Shown here in pieces: positions 44,127-55,400 of a stretch of 64,000 nt of DNA. The notes below the pieces were generated by a model that saw only the letters and a program-made list of their open reading frames with translations, searched no databases and was not told the origin of the DNA. Numbering within the stretch: the first letter of the stretch is position 1; each line of letters begins with the position of its first letter. Both the position numbers and the translations under genes were made by a program. Source of the stretch: Turritopsis dohrnii (taxonomy: Eukaryota > Cnidaria > Hydrozoa > Anthoathecata > Oceaniidae). The stretch spans positions 62,001-126,000 of the forward strand of contig BQMF02000042.1 in assembly GCA_027922465.2 (NCBI GenBank), read 5' to 3'.

Positions 44127-44755
44127 CCCCTGCACTTTCTTCATTTCCAAATGATTCTCCCAAAATTGGATTTTTGAATTAATACAGCATTAGGTGTTTT
44201 AAGCTTGATTTTACTTTCGTAGAAGATTCAAACTGCCCAAATGAGCATATGTTCCATAACCTTGGATCCAAAAATATTTTTCAAAAATACTGATCTCCAT
44301 GTAATGCATATTTTAGCTGTCCATATAGACACATAATGGAAAACAGCATTATTATGTTGATATGTATATATCATTTATATTAAATAAATAACAACCTTGT
44401 AATAATGAGTAAAAGTTATGAATTTCTGCATTCGAATTTCTGCATGTACCAAAAACTCCTTATTGTGTTAGCATTCCTTGTAACATACCATGATAGCGTA
44501 TAATGTGTTTAACATGGACAGGAAGCAAGCAATGCGATAGCGGAACAACTCAAAAAACAATCGCAACCAATGAGTAATCGAGTGACGTCATGAGGTAATT
44601 TTGTCCCAAATGAGAAATGGAGAAGGTGAGGAGTCAACTAATTTAATCGAAGCCACAAGGCCGATATGAGAAGGAAATTGACGCATTTTTGTCCGATTTT
44701 CGTCCGGTACCAATATGTTGTGGAATTGCAATGCCGTCACTTTCAATAAGCTCCG

Positions 44756-44869
44756 TGGATAGTTAAGCAACCTCGAACCCAGGGTCTCTTGCCTTTTCGA
44801 TATGCTGATAGCGGGGAAGAAGTGTATCGAAAAGGCAAGAGACCCTAGGTTCGAGGTTGGATAGTTAAG
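44756..44869. mobile_element. Small hairpin element with 11-bp direct flanks
   Basis: Arms CAACCTCGAACCCAGGGTCT (from 44768) and the inverse (to 44859) of about 35 bp with few mismatches enclose 23-25 bp. GGATAGTTAAG lies directly on both sides (44757-44767, 44859-44869). If this is a target duplication it is longer than those of common MITEs. Confidence 0.7.
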
Positions 44870-46633
44870 ATTTCAAAATTTCATTTCTACCTCCACAAGC
44901 AAGGAACTAAATAAACTACTAAACTACAATATTTGAGAGAAATTGGATATTTAAAAGAATTCTTATGATCCTACACGTTTGCCACTATCAATTTGTCACA
45001 TTTCTTTGTGTTTATTTTATATTGCTCCCAGAACACACACCATTGGAAGCCAGATTGCAGATTGCAAAGCTAAACTCCTTTAAGGTAGGTCTAAGTATGG
45101 TCCCATTATAGGCTCAAACATAAAACCATTGGTTCCGAATGGTCATTTTATAGACAGATTCGTTTTTGTAAATTTGACCAGAAAACATTTATCTGTTTAT
45201 TTCCTTACACATTGTTTGTTTTGTAGAAGTTATTCCTTTGTGGACATTCCATTGTGACAAAACAGAAATTCTTATTCTTTCGTAGTGTTGAATATACAAA
45301 AATGGCGCAATCTCGTCTATAAAGGGTAGTTTTCAGAAGAAACTTGGTTGCTTCCTACAAGAAACAGCGTTGGTGGATTTGAAAATCGTATGTCGTTTTG
45401 CCGTAAATAGAAAGCATTTTCTCTGTACGATCTATTAATGACAGTTCCGGTGTATGCATAAATTAACATGATATAGTTCACTATAATTAGTAGAGCTATA
45501 TTCATCACCAGTCAGTCGTTGCTATGACGACGTACGTCAGCGAGATAATTGACGTTTCCCATCTATTTCGCACAAGACCATGACTCACGGCAATGTGCAT
45601 GAAAATCAGTGCTGAGAAATGACAGCTTTAATATATATATATATATCTACCAAAACAATAAGTCTTTCACAACTCGCATCGTGTAACCATAGAGATGGGT
45701 GTGTGAGTTCCGTGCTGAAAATCTTGATTTTTGCAGGCGTATTTCAAGCCACCTCTACAGGCAATGGCCGATAAGGAAGATAAAAAAAAATCCAAATTTA
45801 TTGCCTTACTATACCAACAATTTTTTATGAACAAACTCTATTAAACCAGGAAAAATAAAACGGCCCCTTCCTCTGTTGGAAACAATAAGGAACCAAGCGT
45901 ATGTTCCTAATCAAAAAGGTTTATAGTGAAAAGCATATGAATTCTATTTGGTTTATTGAGGAAAGAGTCATGTTTTATTTCAAGGATTTGTTTCGCTGGA
46001 TCGTGAACAGCAGCATCAACCAATTCCGTCAAAGAGACAAATTGCAAATAACATATGCTCCTGACACAGAGTTTTTTTCCTTAATCTTTCTTTATCTTAT
46101 TTTCTGCGTCATATTTTTGAAATGCAACATGATGTTGAGATAACACTTGATATCACACACACACAACATACATACACACATACATACTTGAAGATACCCC
46201 TCTTTGCCCAAATATTTGGGGAATACCGACTCCTAAACTTGAGGTTTTAATAAGACTATTAGTACTGAATTTAAATCAACACAATTTAGTTCGCAAACAT
46301 TGGTCAGTTTTTTAAAAAAGGTATTCACTATGAACGCTACGCATATTCCTTGTTCTAATTACGAAATACAGTTTAATTGCTGGCATAATTAGTGACAGGC
46401 TATTACCTCGAGATTTATTACTAATATAACAGTATCATTGTTAAAAAGAATTACAATTAAATCGCATGCCCACTGTTGTAATATTATGATCCCACGACTT
46501 ATTGAACGTAGATATAAAAGAAGGAATTTTTTTAACTAGAATCATTCAGAGTTAGAAACGAACCTGGGATAAGGACACCAAGGCTCAAGCTAAACATAGC
46601 ATCTGGTTCAAATAATACACAACATTTCAAAAC
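44870..46633. other. Intergenic DNA upstream of the bZIP gene
   Basis: A short AT-dinucleotide run (about 45635-45650) and a CA/CATA microsatellite (46155-46190) are present. No gene recognised. Confidence 0.4.
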
Positions 46634-47944
46634 ATGCAAGTAACTTTGCAAGAATATTTGAATCAACGACAACAACAGGATCCAACAATGACTGAATTTT
46701 CAGGATTTGGTAGGTTTCAATCACTTCTAGTTTTTTTTTCCTTTTTCATGATTTGAGTCGATCAACTGCAAAAGACCTTTTATTATAAACTTCCATGCAT
46801 GCCGAGTGACTTTCAAAACACTTTACCATGGTATGGTTTGTAAATGGAGGGAGATATGATTCATTTAATTCACCTCAGTAATGAACGCTATTGACAGTTC
46901 TTCACCAGCGTTCTGTTCGCAGTTCTTTTACAAGGATCCTCCATAAGAGGGCCAATCTAATTGTTTTGATATGAGTCACCTGCTCGTTCTAGATCCATCA
47001 CCTATTGTTCTAATAAGGGATTCTCGCAGATGTTATCAGCGCCCTCACTTCCATTTTATATCCGTCATTAACTTTATAAGACCATTTCATACATTTGAAA
47101 TTTCCAATGCTTTTTGTTCTAGAATTGTTCAAATAATAGAAAAGACTGCTAATACTTCTTTTATTTCCTTGTAGTATTTTATGGGGAATCCGTTGAAAGT
47201 GATAACAACAGCATGCTTGGCAGTGTATCTTCAAGTAACTCTGTGACATCAATGGACTATCAGTCACTGCTTACTGAAAGAGACTTCCAAGACTTCCCTA
47301 ACATACTCACAGATCTTCAAAGTCTTTATAGTAACTGTGTTGAACAAACCAAAGATAACTCGTGCAATGTGTACCATGAAAACGTTCTAAAAACTGAGGG
47401 AATAAACAATTTCCAATCAACAAACACGTTCCCAAGCCAGCAGTTTTCCTTATTGAACACAAACAAAGTTGATACAAACAACTTCGATTTAAATTACTCC
47501 AGAACATCCATGAATTATCAAAACCTTCCACGTCTAAACCACAATAACGATCACTTTCACCATAATACTGAACAAAGACTATCAGTGTGTCAGTTACAAA
47601 AATCATGCGGGACGATGGACAATAATGACGTGTTTTCTTATATGACGAACGACTACATGACTCCAAGCACTAGTTGTTCGAGGGGCAGTTCTAACGTGGC
47701 AAGTCATTCAAATAACCAGCATTTAACACCGCAAATCAATACAGACAATAACACACGGTTGAGTACTAGTGGCGTGGACGATGATTACGTATCTATGAGA
47801 CGAAAAAACAACGAAGCTTCCAGAAAGTCCCGGTTAGCCAGGAGGCAAAAAGAATGTATGATATTTGAAGAAAAGCAACGCTTGTTGAAAGAAAACGCCG
47901 AGCTTCGAGCATTACTTCGGAAAATCAAAGAAGAAATGAAATAG
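46634..47944 (+). CDS. bZIP transcription factor, PAR/CES-2/E4BP4-like, 2 exons
   Basis: Exon 1 is 46634-46709 (MQVTLQEYLNQRQQQ start) and exon 2 47175-47944, joined in phase 1 across a GT-AG intron of 465 bp, giving 281 residues. The C-terminus is a bZIP domain (234-281): basic region RRKNNEASRKSRLARR with the invariant N237 and R245, then a short zipper with leucines in LLKENAELRALLRKI. RRKNNEA is typical of the PAR/CES-2/E4BP4 group, which binds TTAYGTAA-type sites. The N-terminal 230 residues are rich in N, S and Q and likely activate or are disordered. The zipper is short and ends at the stop codon, unlike the longer PAR zippers. Nuclear, DNA-binding as a dimer. It converges with PACRG, 253 bp between stop codons. 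Confidence 0.87.
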
Positions 47945-48197
47945 CGGGTATAAAGGGCTTTGTACATAGTTCTAGGAAGGTTTTATAACTTGTAAATTCT
48001 CGGATGTAATTTTTTACATTATTATTATGAGCTTTATCGAGCTTTATGCATTTATCTTAATTCTTTGATTCTTTCTTATTGGCCATCTTACATCGTCTTA
48101 TTGTTGGTCCTGACTCTATTTAAAAGACAAGGGAAACAAAGCACGTTTTTCATCACTATAAAAATAATATACATATTGTGATTTCTTTGATGATTAA

Positions 48198-49269
48198 TCA
48201 GTTCAAAAGACATGATTCGTATGTGGGGATCATATACTTGATGTTGATGAATGCGTCTTCTCCACCATGCCTTTCAAACGCCTCCAGTGTTTCTTGAATC
48301 AGGTCACCAATGTTTTCTCGTCTCTGTTGACTGTAATCGATTCCATCACCCGAATTCAAATTTTTGTTCTTGAATATGTTCAACACTGGCAGAATCTGTC
48401 TGTAGTAAGGTACCAAAGCTTCACCGACCATTTCTCCAGAAACAACCAGATGCTGTAACACTTTTAGGGTTGTGCAAACAACCTGAAGATCTCTTGTATC
48501 GAGTGCATCCCTAATAGGAAGTATCAACTGTGGAACCACCGGTAGAATTTTACTTCCACCATGTTCTAACATGTCGTGAACACCTTGCCTGGCGAAAAAT
48601 TCATATGGATGTTCAGTTTCACGAAGTCCTTCGAAGAACATTGGAAGGTAGTGATGGTAATCCAACTTTTCAATTTCCACCTTCCAGGCTATTTTATTAC
48701 CTTTTGTATCATGCTCAAGAGCAATCGGTAAATCGCCACGATCATAAAACCGACGAAACTGAGTTTGTTTTGCAGGCCTTTTTTTAAACGCGCCAGCTTC
48801 TGGAGGTCCTACAACCTAATGAAATAAAACAAAATTTTTCATTGACTAAACAACAACTAAGGTAATTTGTCCAGTAGAAACAAAAATACAAGAAAAATTA
48901 GTGAATATAGCAGGACTCTGTTTAATCAAATGTTTGTTCAGTAAGAAGGCGTTCTTTATCCTTTCGCCAGCGAACTTTGACCTTTTAAGCAAAATCTTCT
49001 GAAGCTAAGGCATGCAACAAAGACGGGTTATGTTTTGTCACTAATCCACCCATAGCTGCAACTCAATCATTTATTCAAAATATTTTTCCTACATATCCAT
49101 AAGGGACGAAGGAATTTTTAAAAATTATTCAATATGCGGAAAATAGAAGTAATTAGAAGTTATTTTTACTCACTTCTACATTTTTCATCCATGATCGTAT
49201 AGTGAATCCTTGGGCACACAAAGGTTTTGGTTCGAGAGAGCAGCTTCTGTCAAATTGGCACGTCGCCAT
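48198..49269 (-). CDS. PACRG: PACRG, axonemal inner-junction protein, 2 exons
   Basis: On the minus strand, exon 1 (49269-49174, 32 codons, start [10 protein letters not shown]) joins exon 2 (48815-48198) in phase 0 across a GT-AG intron, giving 237 residues. The protein matches parkin co-regulated gene protein throughout: [70 protein letters not shown] and the C-terminal [15 protein letters not shown]. The family is all helical repeats (ARM-like). PACRG with FAP20 builds the inner junction between the A and B tubules of ciliary doublets. Its N-terminus is short, as in many invertebrates. It starts head to head with VTA1. Confidence 0.96.
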
Positions 49270-49468
49270 TGTCACAACTTAGAAGCTTATCTTTCTTTTC
49301 CTCTGTGCACCCGCTCTTTTTCTTTTCCGCTTTTTTGAAAGAATAAATTTCACTCTGCATTGCACTGAAGCAACGGTTTTCGTGCGTATCTAGGAGATAT
49401 TACGTCATTGAATTACGTCATGGCAGCATGATCCGCGATCACGAATGTTTTGATGAAAACAGAAAGTA
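49270..49468. promoter_or_regulatory. Shared divergent promoter region of PACRG and VTA1
   Basis: Only 199 bp separate the two start codons. TTACGTCA (CRE/ATF-like half-palindrome) occurs at 49400-49407 and again at 49413-49420. No TATA box is obvious in either direction. That both transcripts start here is inference from the spacing. Confidence 0.6.
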
Positions 49469-52400
49469 ATGGCGGTGCCAGCAAGTATAAAGGGGATAAA
49501 TTCTTATCTCAAATTGGCCAAAGAATACGATGGACGTGATAAAGTTATTTCTTACTATTGTAAGTTTGTTTAAAATCTTGAATTTATGTCTGGTTTATTA
49601 GTTTGCAATATTTCTTTATTTCTTTTTTACGATGTGTCCTCTACGATGTCGATGGGGGGAGAGGTCGTCCTCAACAGCATTTAAAGCCCCAGGCTACAGA
49701 AGCCGTAATGACAGGTACTGCTCCACTAGAAAATCACCCTAGGCATCACTTATACTCTCTTGCTGAGTGCTAGAAGCAGAGAGTAGTGATTTACATTGTT
49801 CTGTAAAGCGGGATGGGGTGACTTCGATCAATTTTGCCACTTCACTATTTTAAAAATAACTTCAGACACAACAGTAAACCATTACTCTTGAAACTTTGGA
49901 ATCAATACCTTACATATCTCTTCTATTTCAGTGCAAAATTTCACATAATATATGTAATCTTGTAGTTCCAGGAAAATAATCTGATCTTTCCTTGAAAACG
50001 ACAACATTGATTATGTATATATGGGGTGTCTTTCATCAGTTAATGAGAAGCGCCAAATTACTTATAATTATATTTGGTAGTGTTATGAAAGTGCTATTAT
50101 TGCAATATTAACAGGCCACCATTTAGCATTTAAAATAACGTTTTTAAGTCTGACAAGATCGTTACGTTGAAAAAAAGGGTGATCACAATGAAAATTTAAC
50201 AAATCATATCTTAGTATACTAAGTGCTTATACTTTCCACATACAGGCCTGGTCAGAAAAGGCGTGCGATCACACTCAGCTCTATACACGCCCAAACACAA
50301 AATGGTGAGCACCGTAAAATGGGGTGACTTGAAACAAAATTCGCCGTTTTTTGAAAAGATTTGCTCATAGCTTTTAATCTAAGAAAGTAATTACTATGAA
50401 ATTTTGAAAAAAGGTCTATTCATCTTTTGTCTTTCAGATAACGAAGTGTTCAAACTAATTGATGCACACCACCTCAAGTTATTGCTTCACAAAGTACACC
50501 TACTGAAATTTATCGTGCGGGGGTGACTTGAAACAGTGCTGTTTGCGCAAAAATGTTGTTGTATAGAGCGCCAAAACAGAAAACGTGTGAGCTACGATTA
50601 CTTGCGTATAAAAAAATAATTTGTTATTGCCAGTTTCATTTTTATTAAGTGATGGAGAGTGTTAGTAAATTTTGAAAACTCAAAATTTCAGAATGGTAAA
50701 ACATTGTAAAAAATAAGTTATCTGAAGCCATTAAAATCATTAAGCATGTGATAACGTAATTGTTTCAGAAACAATATCGAAAGCAGGCAAGATGAATTTG
50801 AATTTATAGCTAGTTTACACGACTGTACTTACTTAAAACTTGTAAATTGAATATATATAGTCGAATGGGGGAAAAAAGCCGCATTTTTTAAAACTTTTTA
50901 TTGATTTGCGTTATGTTTACAGTTAAACAATTCTAACCATGTTAATGTGAAAGACATATGTTACAACAAAACACTGGTATATCTTTTTAACATATTCATG
51001 CATCTATTTTGTAGAAAAGTAAGAATGATTGTGCGGTTTTTTTATCCTGAAGATCGGGGAAAAAATCCGCAGTAAAGGGAAAAAAAACCGCGCATTGTTT
51101 TTTACGTCTTTTCTAAGACGCCATTTTTATTTATATTAATTTTCGAAAACTACGGTCCATGAGAACGATAAAGGCCGTTTTCCACACCACATAAATACTT
51201 CGTAGGTAAAATATCTTGTAAAACTACATAAAGGCCGGTTTCCACACCATAGAGGCCCGTTTCCACACCACAGAAATTCTTCGTAAGCAAAACATCTTGT
51301 ATTCTGATTATAATTGTCTTTTTTCTTTCCTTTGTATCAGCAACTGTGGGAACGTCCTCTCATTCGAATGTTCTTTCTTGGGAATCAATCTCCCAAGGGG
51401 ATATTTAACGTGAGAAAACTTTGCGGCTTTTTTCCCCCATAGTCTAATTTTTGAGAGGGAAAAAAAGCCGCATGAATTTCGGTAATACGGCATAACAATT
51501 ATGATGCAATATTTATTGGATGATTTCAAGATGGTGTTGATAGCTATGTGAAGCACTGCTTCTATTGATTTACCGTACCACGCGGTTGTAGTGGCAAAAG
51601 GAAGTCGAGTCTATATGAAGTTGATATTGCAAACAATTTGATGGTGAATTTTGAAGTATGAAATATGAAAAATCGGAGCAAATATTTTAAATATTAATTG
51701 AAAAAAATAGTTGTTAAATAGATGATAAAGCATATCTAATTAGTTTTTCATGTATTTCATTACAAAAAACAAATAAAATCAAGTGCGGCTTTTTTCCCCT
51801 GAAACATCACATGCGGCATTTTTCCCCTAAATGACTATATAATAAAATTTCTGTTTCAGAGTATCCAACTTTCTTTTTCGTGCTTCTCTTAGTTTAGGAT
51901 ATACTTCCTTTATCATTTCGATAGAGATGTCACTTAGAAATTGATCCATCGTCTTTGTTTTTTCTACACAAGCGCTTCATCATTTCATCCGGATTACGCG
52001 AATTTATTGCGCCATTGCATATGACATGTCTATGGAGTATGAAACGGCGTCCATATATCAAAAAGGCAAGAAGAAGCCCTAGTAACGAGGTTAAGCATGA
52101 AATTGTAATAGTAACAACATGCAGCCCGTCTATCGCCAATTTCACAATAAGTATGGTGTGCCCATAGCCTTGAACGGAGGATATAATTGCAGCACCGATT
52201 TGTTCAGAATTCTGATTAGTATTCAGTTATGGTACTTAGTAAAACAAGTCTATTGAGGTTCAATTCTTAGATTATTGACCCTTTCTATTAATGGAACTTA
52301 TAATAATTACCAAATGACTTATACCACCTTTGAAACTCCATCGGCTGAACTTTATCACACATCAATGATTCGATTGCATCATAATTGATAAGAATATTTA

Positions 52401-55400
52401 TGCAATAATCGAAGAGACGAAGTGTATCGAGTGAAAAAAAACGAAACATTTTAATGGCATATATTTCTGTCAATTTTAAATATTTTTTGATAACATTCTG
52501 GAATTATATACTCCCTTTGACCTTTCTATTTTACAAATGTAAAAAAAATTATATTTGGCGATATTCTGTATTGCCGTGACGTGCTATTTTACAGGGGTAC
52601 TGATTTTCGGCACTTTGTTCATCTTCAGCTTCCGAAGAACTTTCTTGATTAATGAAATTTTTCTATCGAATGTTGCGCTAGATAGTCTCCGAACGGAATC
52701 TGAAAAAAATTCGGAGTTTCATTTATTATTCCATGAGAAATAACGTTTTTTTGACGCTGTTTCAAGTCACCCCGCTTTACGGTATTTGTCCGCATGCCCA
52801 TTAGACTAATTATGACACGTTTGAATATAATTTTATTTTTTCCCCATTAAAAGTTAAGAAGAGGGAGTTGGAAACTAAGGGGGTTGTTACATGTATCCAA
52901 AGTGAAAGTCAAACCGGCGTGAAATTTGAAGCCGGTGTGAATTTCTTTCATGTTGCACTTGAGTTTCACTTCATTTCACTTTGGGTATATTTTACATCAC
53001 TTCCACTTTGTGTCAAAAGTTGATTTCGCAAATTGCAGTATGATAACTATAGCAAATTGGTCTCCGCTCACATTATTTCTCCTTTTCAAAAAAATGAAAA
53101 ATGAAAAAAATGGAGTAGTGTAAACACTTTGATCTTTTATGTATATATATATCGAGTATTTTAACCATCACTATGCTGATATTACAACTTCAACAAGCCC
53201 ACTAGTAAAATCATTTTGTCATCATTTGTTTCCAAATGATATTGTAGATTATTAATAGTTCATTGCACCTGGAACGTGTAAACAACATGTGGAGTTTATG
53301 AGGAGACTGTTAGTTCCGAAGTTTGCTGAAGGTTGCTGAAGTGCAATCGTACGCGTAACCACCCCTAAGATGTTTTTTGATTTCAATGAATAACATGAAA
53401 ATGAGTCCTAATTGGTACCACATACGTTGCAGAAATGAATTCGTATAACAAGGAAATTTCAAAATTACTTTAGCAATGGTGGTCATTCCCCCTTGCAACA
53501 GAGCACTTAATAATGGACTGAATAAATGGCCTAATGTACCTAAGTTATCTTGTTAAAATTGAATAATCTAAGCTGAGCATATTTTGTTTCATCTATGTTT
53601 TTAAATCCCTCCCCCTTATATACCTGCAAAAATAATATTTCGTTTCCCAGTTTGAATATCCTATGCAAAAAAAAAAAAGATCGAGTTCACCTTTATGGCA
53701 AACATAAGCTGTGGTGGTAAATATGCTTTTTTTTGCATTATATTTAAGTTGATCCGATTCCGAGGAAGGAGGAAAAATACCGAAAAATAAATGACCACAT
53801 CACACTTATTAAAATCTCTTTTGTGAAGTCATTCAAATGCTCCATGAGAAATGATGACTTTGCACCAAGTTCTTGTGAACATGTAATTAATTGCCGATAT
53901 ATATAACAGTCTTCTCCTTTTGAGGAGTACGATCGCACACACAAACGCTGTCACACGCATCATAAGTCCTAGGCGTACATTTAATCCCACGTGTCCAAAT
54001 GTCATCATTGTGTGAAAAAATCCTTTGTTCGTGGGCATAGTGTATAATTATTATGCAATGGTATTACTTATTTCGTTGAGGTATATTTTCCAGTCTTGTA
54101 AAATATCAGATTGCACACTTAGATTTCAAACAACTTGTGATCACACTGATGAGGTACAATGATGCGTGCGATTTTGATGCGTGTAGGAAACTTTAGGAGT
54201 GCGATTTATCATGCACATGTCATTTTTAAAAGGAGAAGTCTAATATAAAACATTTAAGTTTTTCATGTTTTTATAAATAAACACAATATTATTGATAAAG
54301 GAACAAGGAAGAAAAATGAATATGACTGCCAACAGCAGAAGTTTTATGAGGCATGTATAATTTTCTTTACATTCAGCCTCTATACTTCACATATGAACCA
54401 AAAATGTCCAGGCTAGACACTTGAATATGGCATAGAGTGATGACCAATCTGAGTGGTGAAATTTTGATGTTTTTCATCATTAATTCGGAAGAACTTGATC
54501 ATTCTGCTTGAAGACGATTCTGATGATACTTCACAATATAACAAAATGTGAAAAATGCACTTCAGAGTTTAGCAGTTTAATTTCACTGATCCAAGTAACA
54601 ACACTGATTGAAGTCACCCCGTTTTACGGTATGGTCAATGACATGACTCGGTCAGGGATTGAACCCATGACCTCCCAAACAGGACGCTACCACCCTACCA
54701 CATAGTTTACCAGTCAGTAAGTGTTATGTCCATCCTCTCTCTTTAAAAAATATATATTGGCTATATAGAAACCAAAATTAACATTAAAATTTCTTCTATT
54801 TTGGGCCAAATGTTTTTATAGGAATGTTTTACAAAGCTATACTGATTGCTGATTTTTTAAGAGGGTATACATCTAAAAATTTGAAAGCATCAAACTTCTC
54901 GATTTAAGTTTCTTAAAGTAACCTGAAAGAATGAGGCATAGTGACTCTAACCCTCAATAACCAAATCAAATTTTACAAGGTTAATACCATAAAAGCAATG
55001 ACAATTCCTTATACTTACATATAGTGTGTATTGTGGGATATCAGCAGTTGTATACTTTTGAATTTTCGAAATTTTTCTCTATGATTGTCTTTGTGCCAGA
55101 TTTACGTCTGTTCCGTTTTTATGGTGATAGTAACAATAGCATAATGGCTACAGGATCCCCAAAATTGGCTTTGTATGAACTGTGTATCAAACATAAAAAA
55201 CAACTGTCAAAATTGTCAGTCTCGACTCCCTCTTCCATAATATTGATCACAGTTGAAAATATGACCAGTCAAAGTCAAATAGAAATAGAAAATAGTTGTT
55301 TACAATCTATCAGTTATAACAAACAATTCTAATTGTCACAAAGTTAGTTAATATCACAGTTTGTTTGTTTGTTGTTTTTTTTTTTCATGCCAAAAAGAAC

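Noticed and set aside
55024..55332. 102-codon frame in VTA1 intron 1
   Set aside because: Low-complexity composition, no recognised motif, and it lies in repeat-rich intronic DNA.
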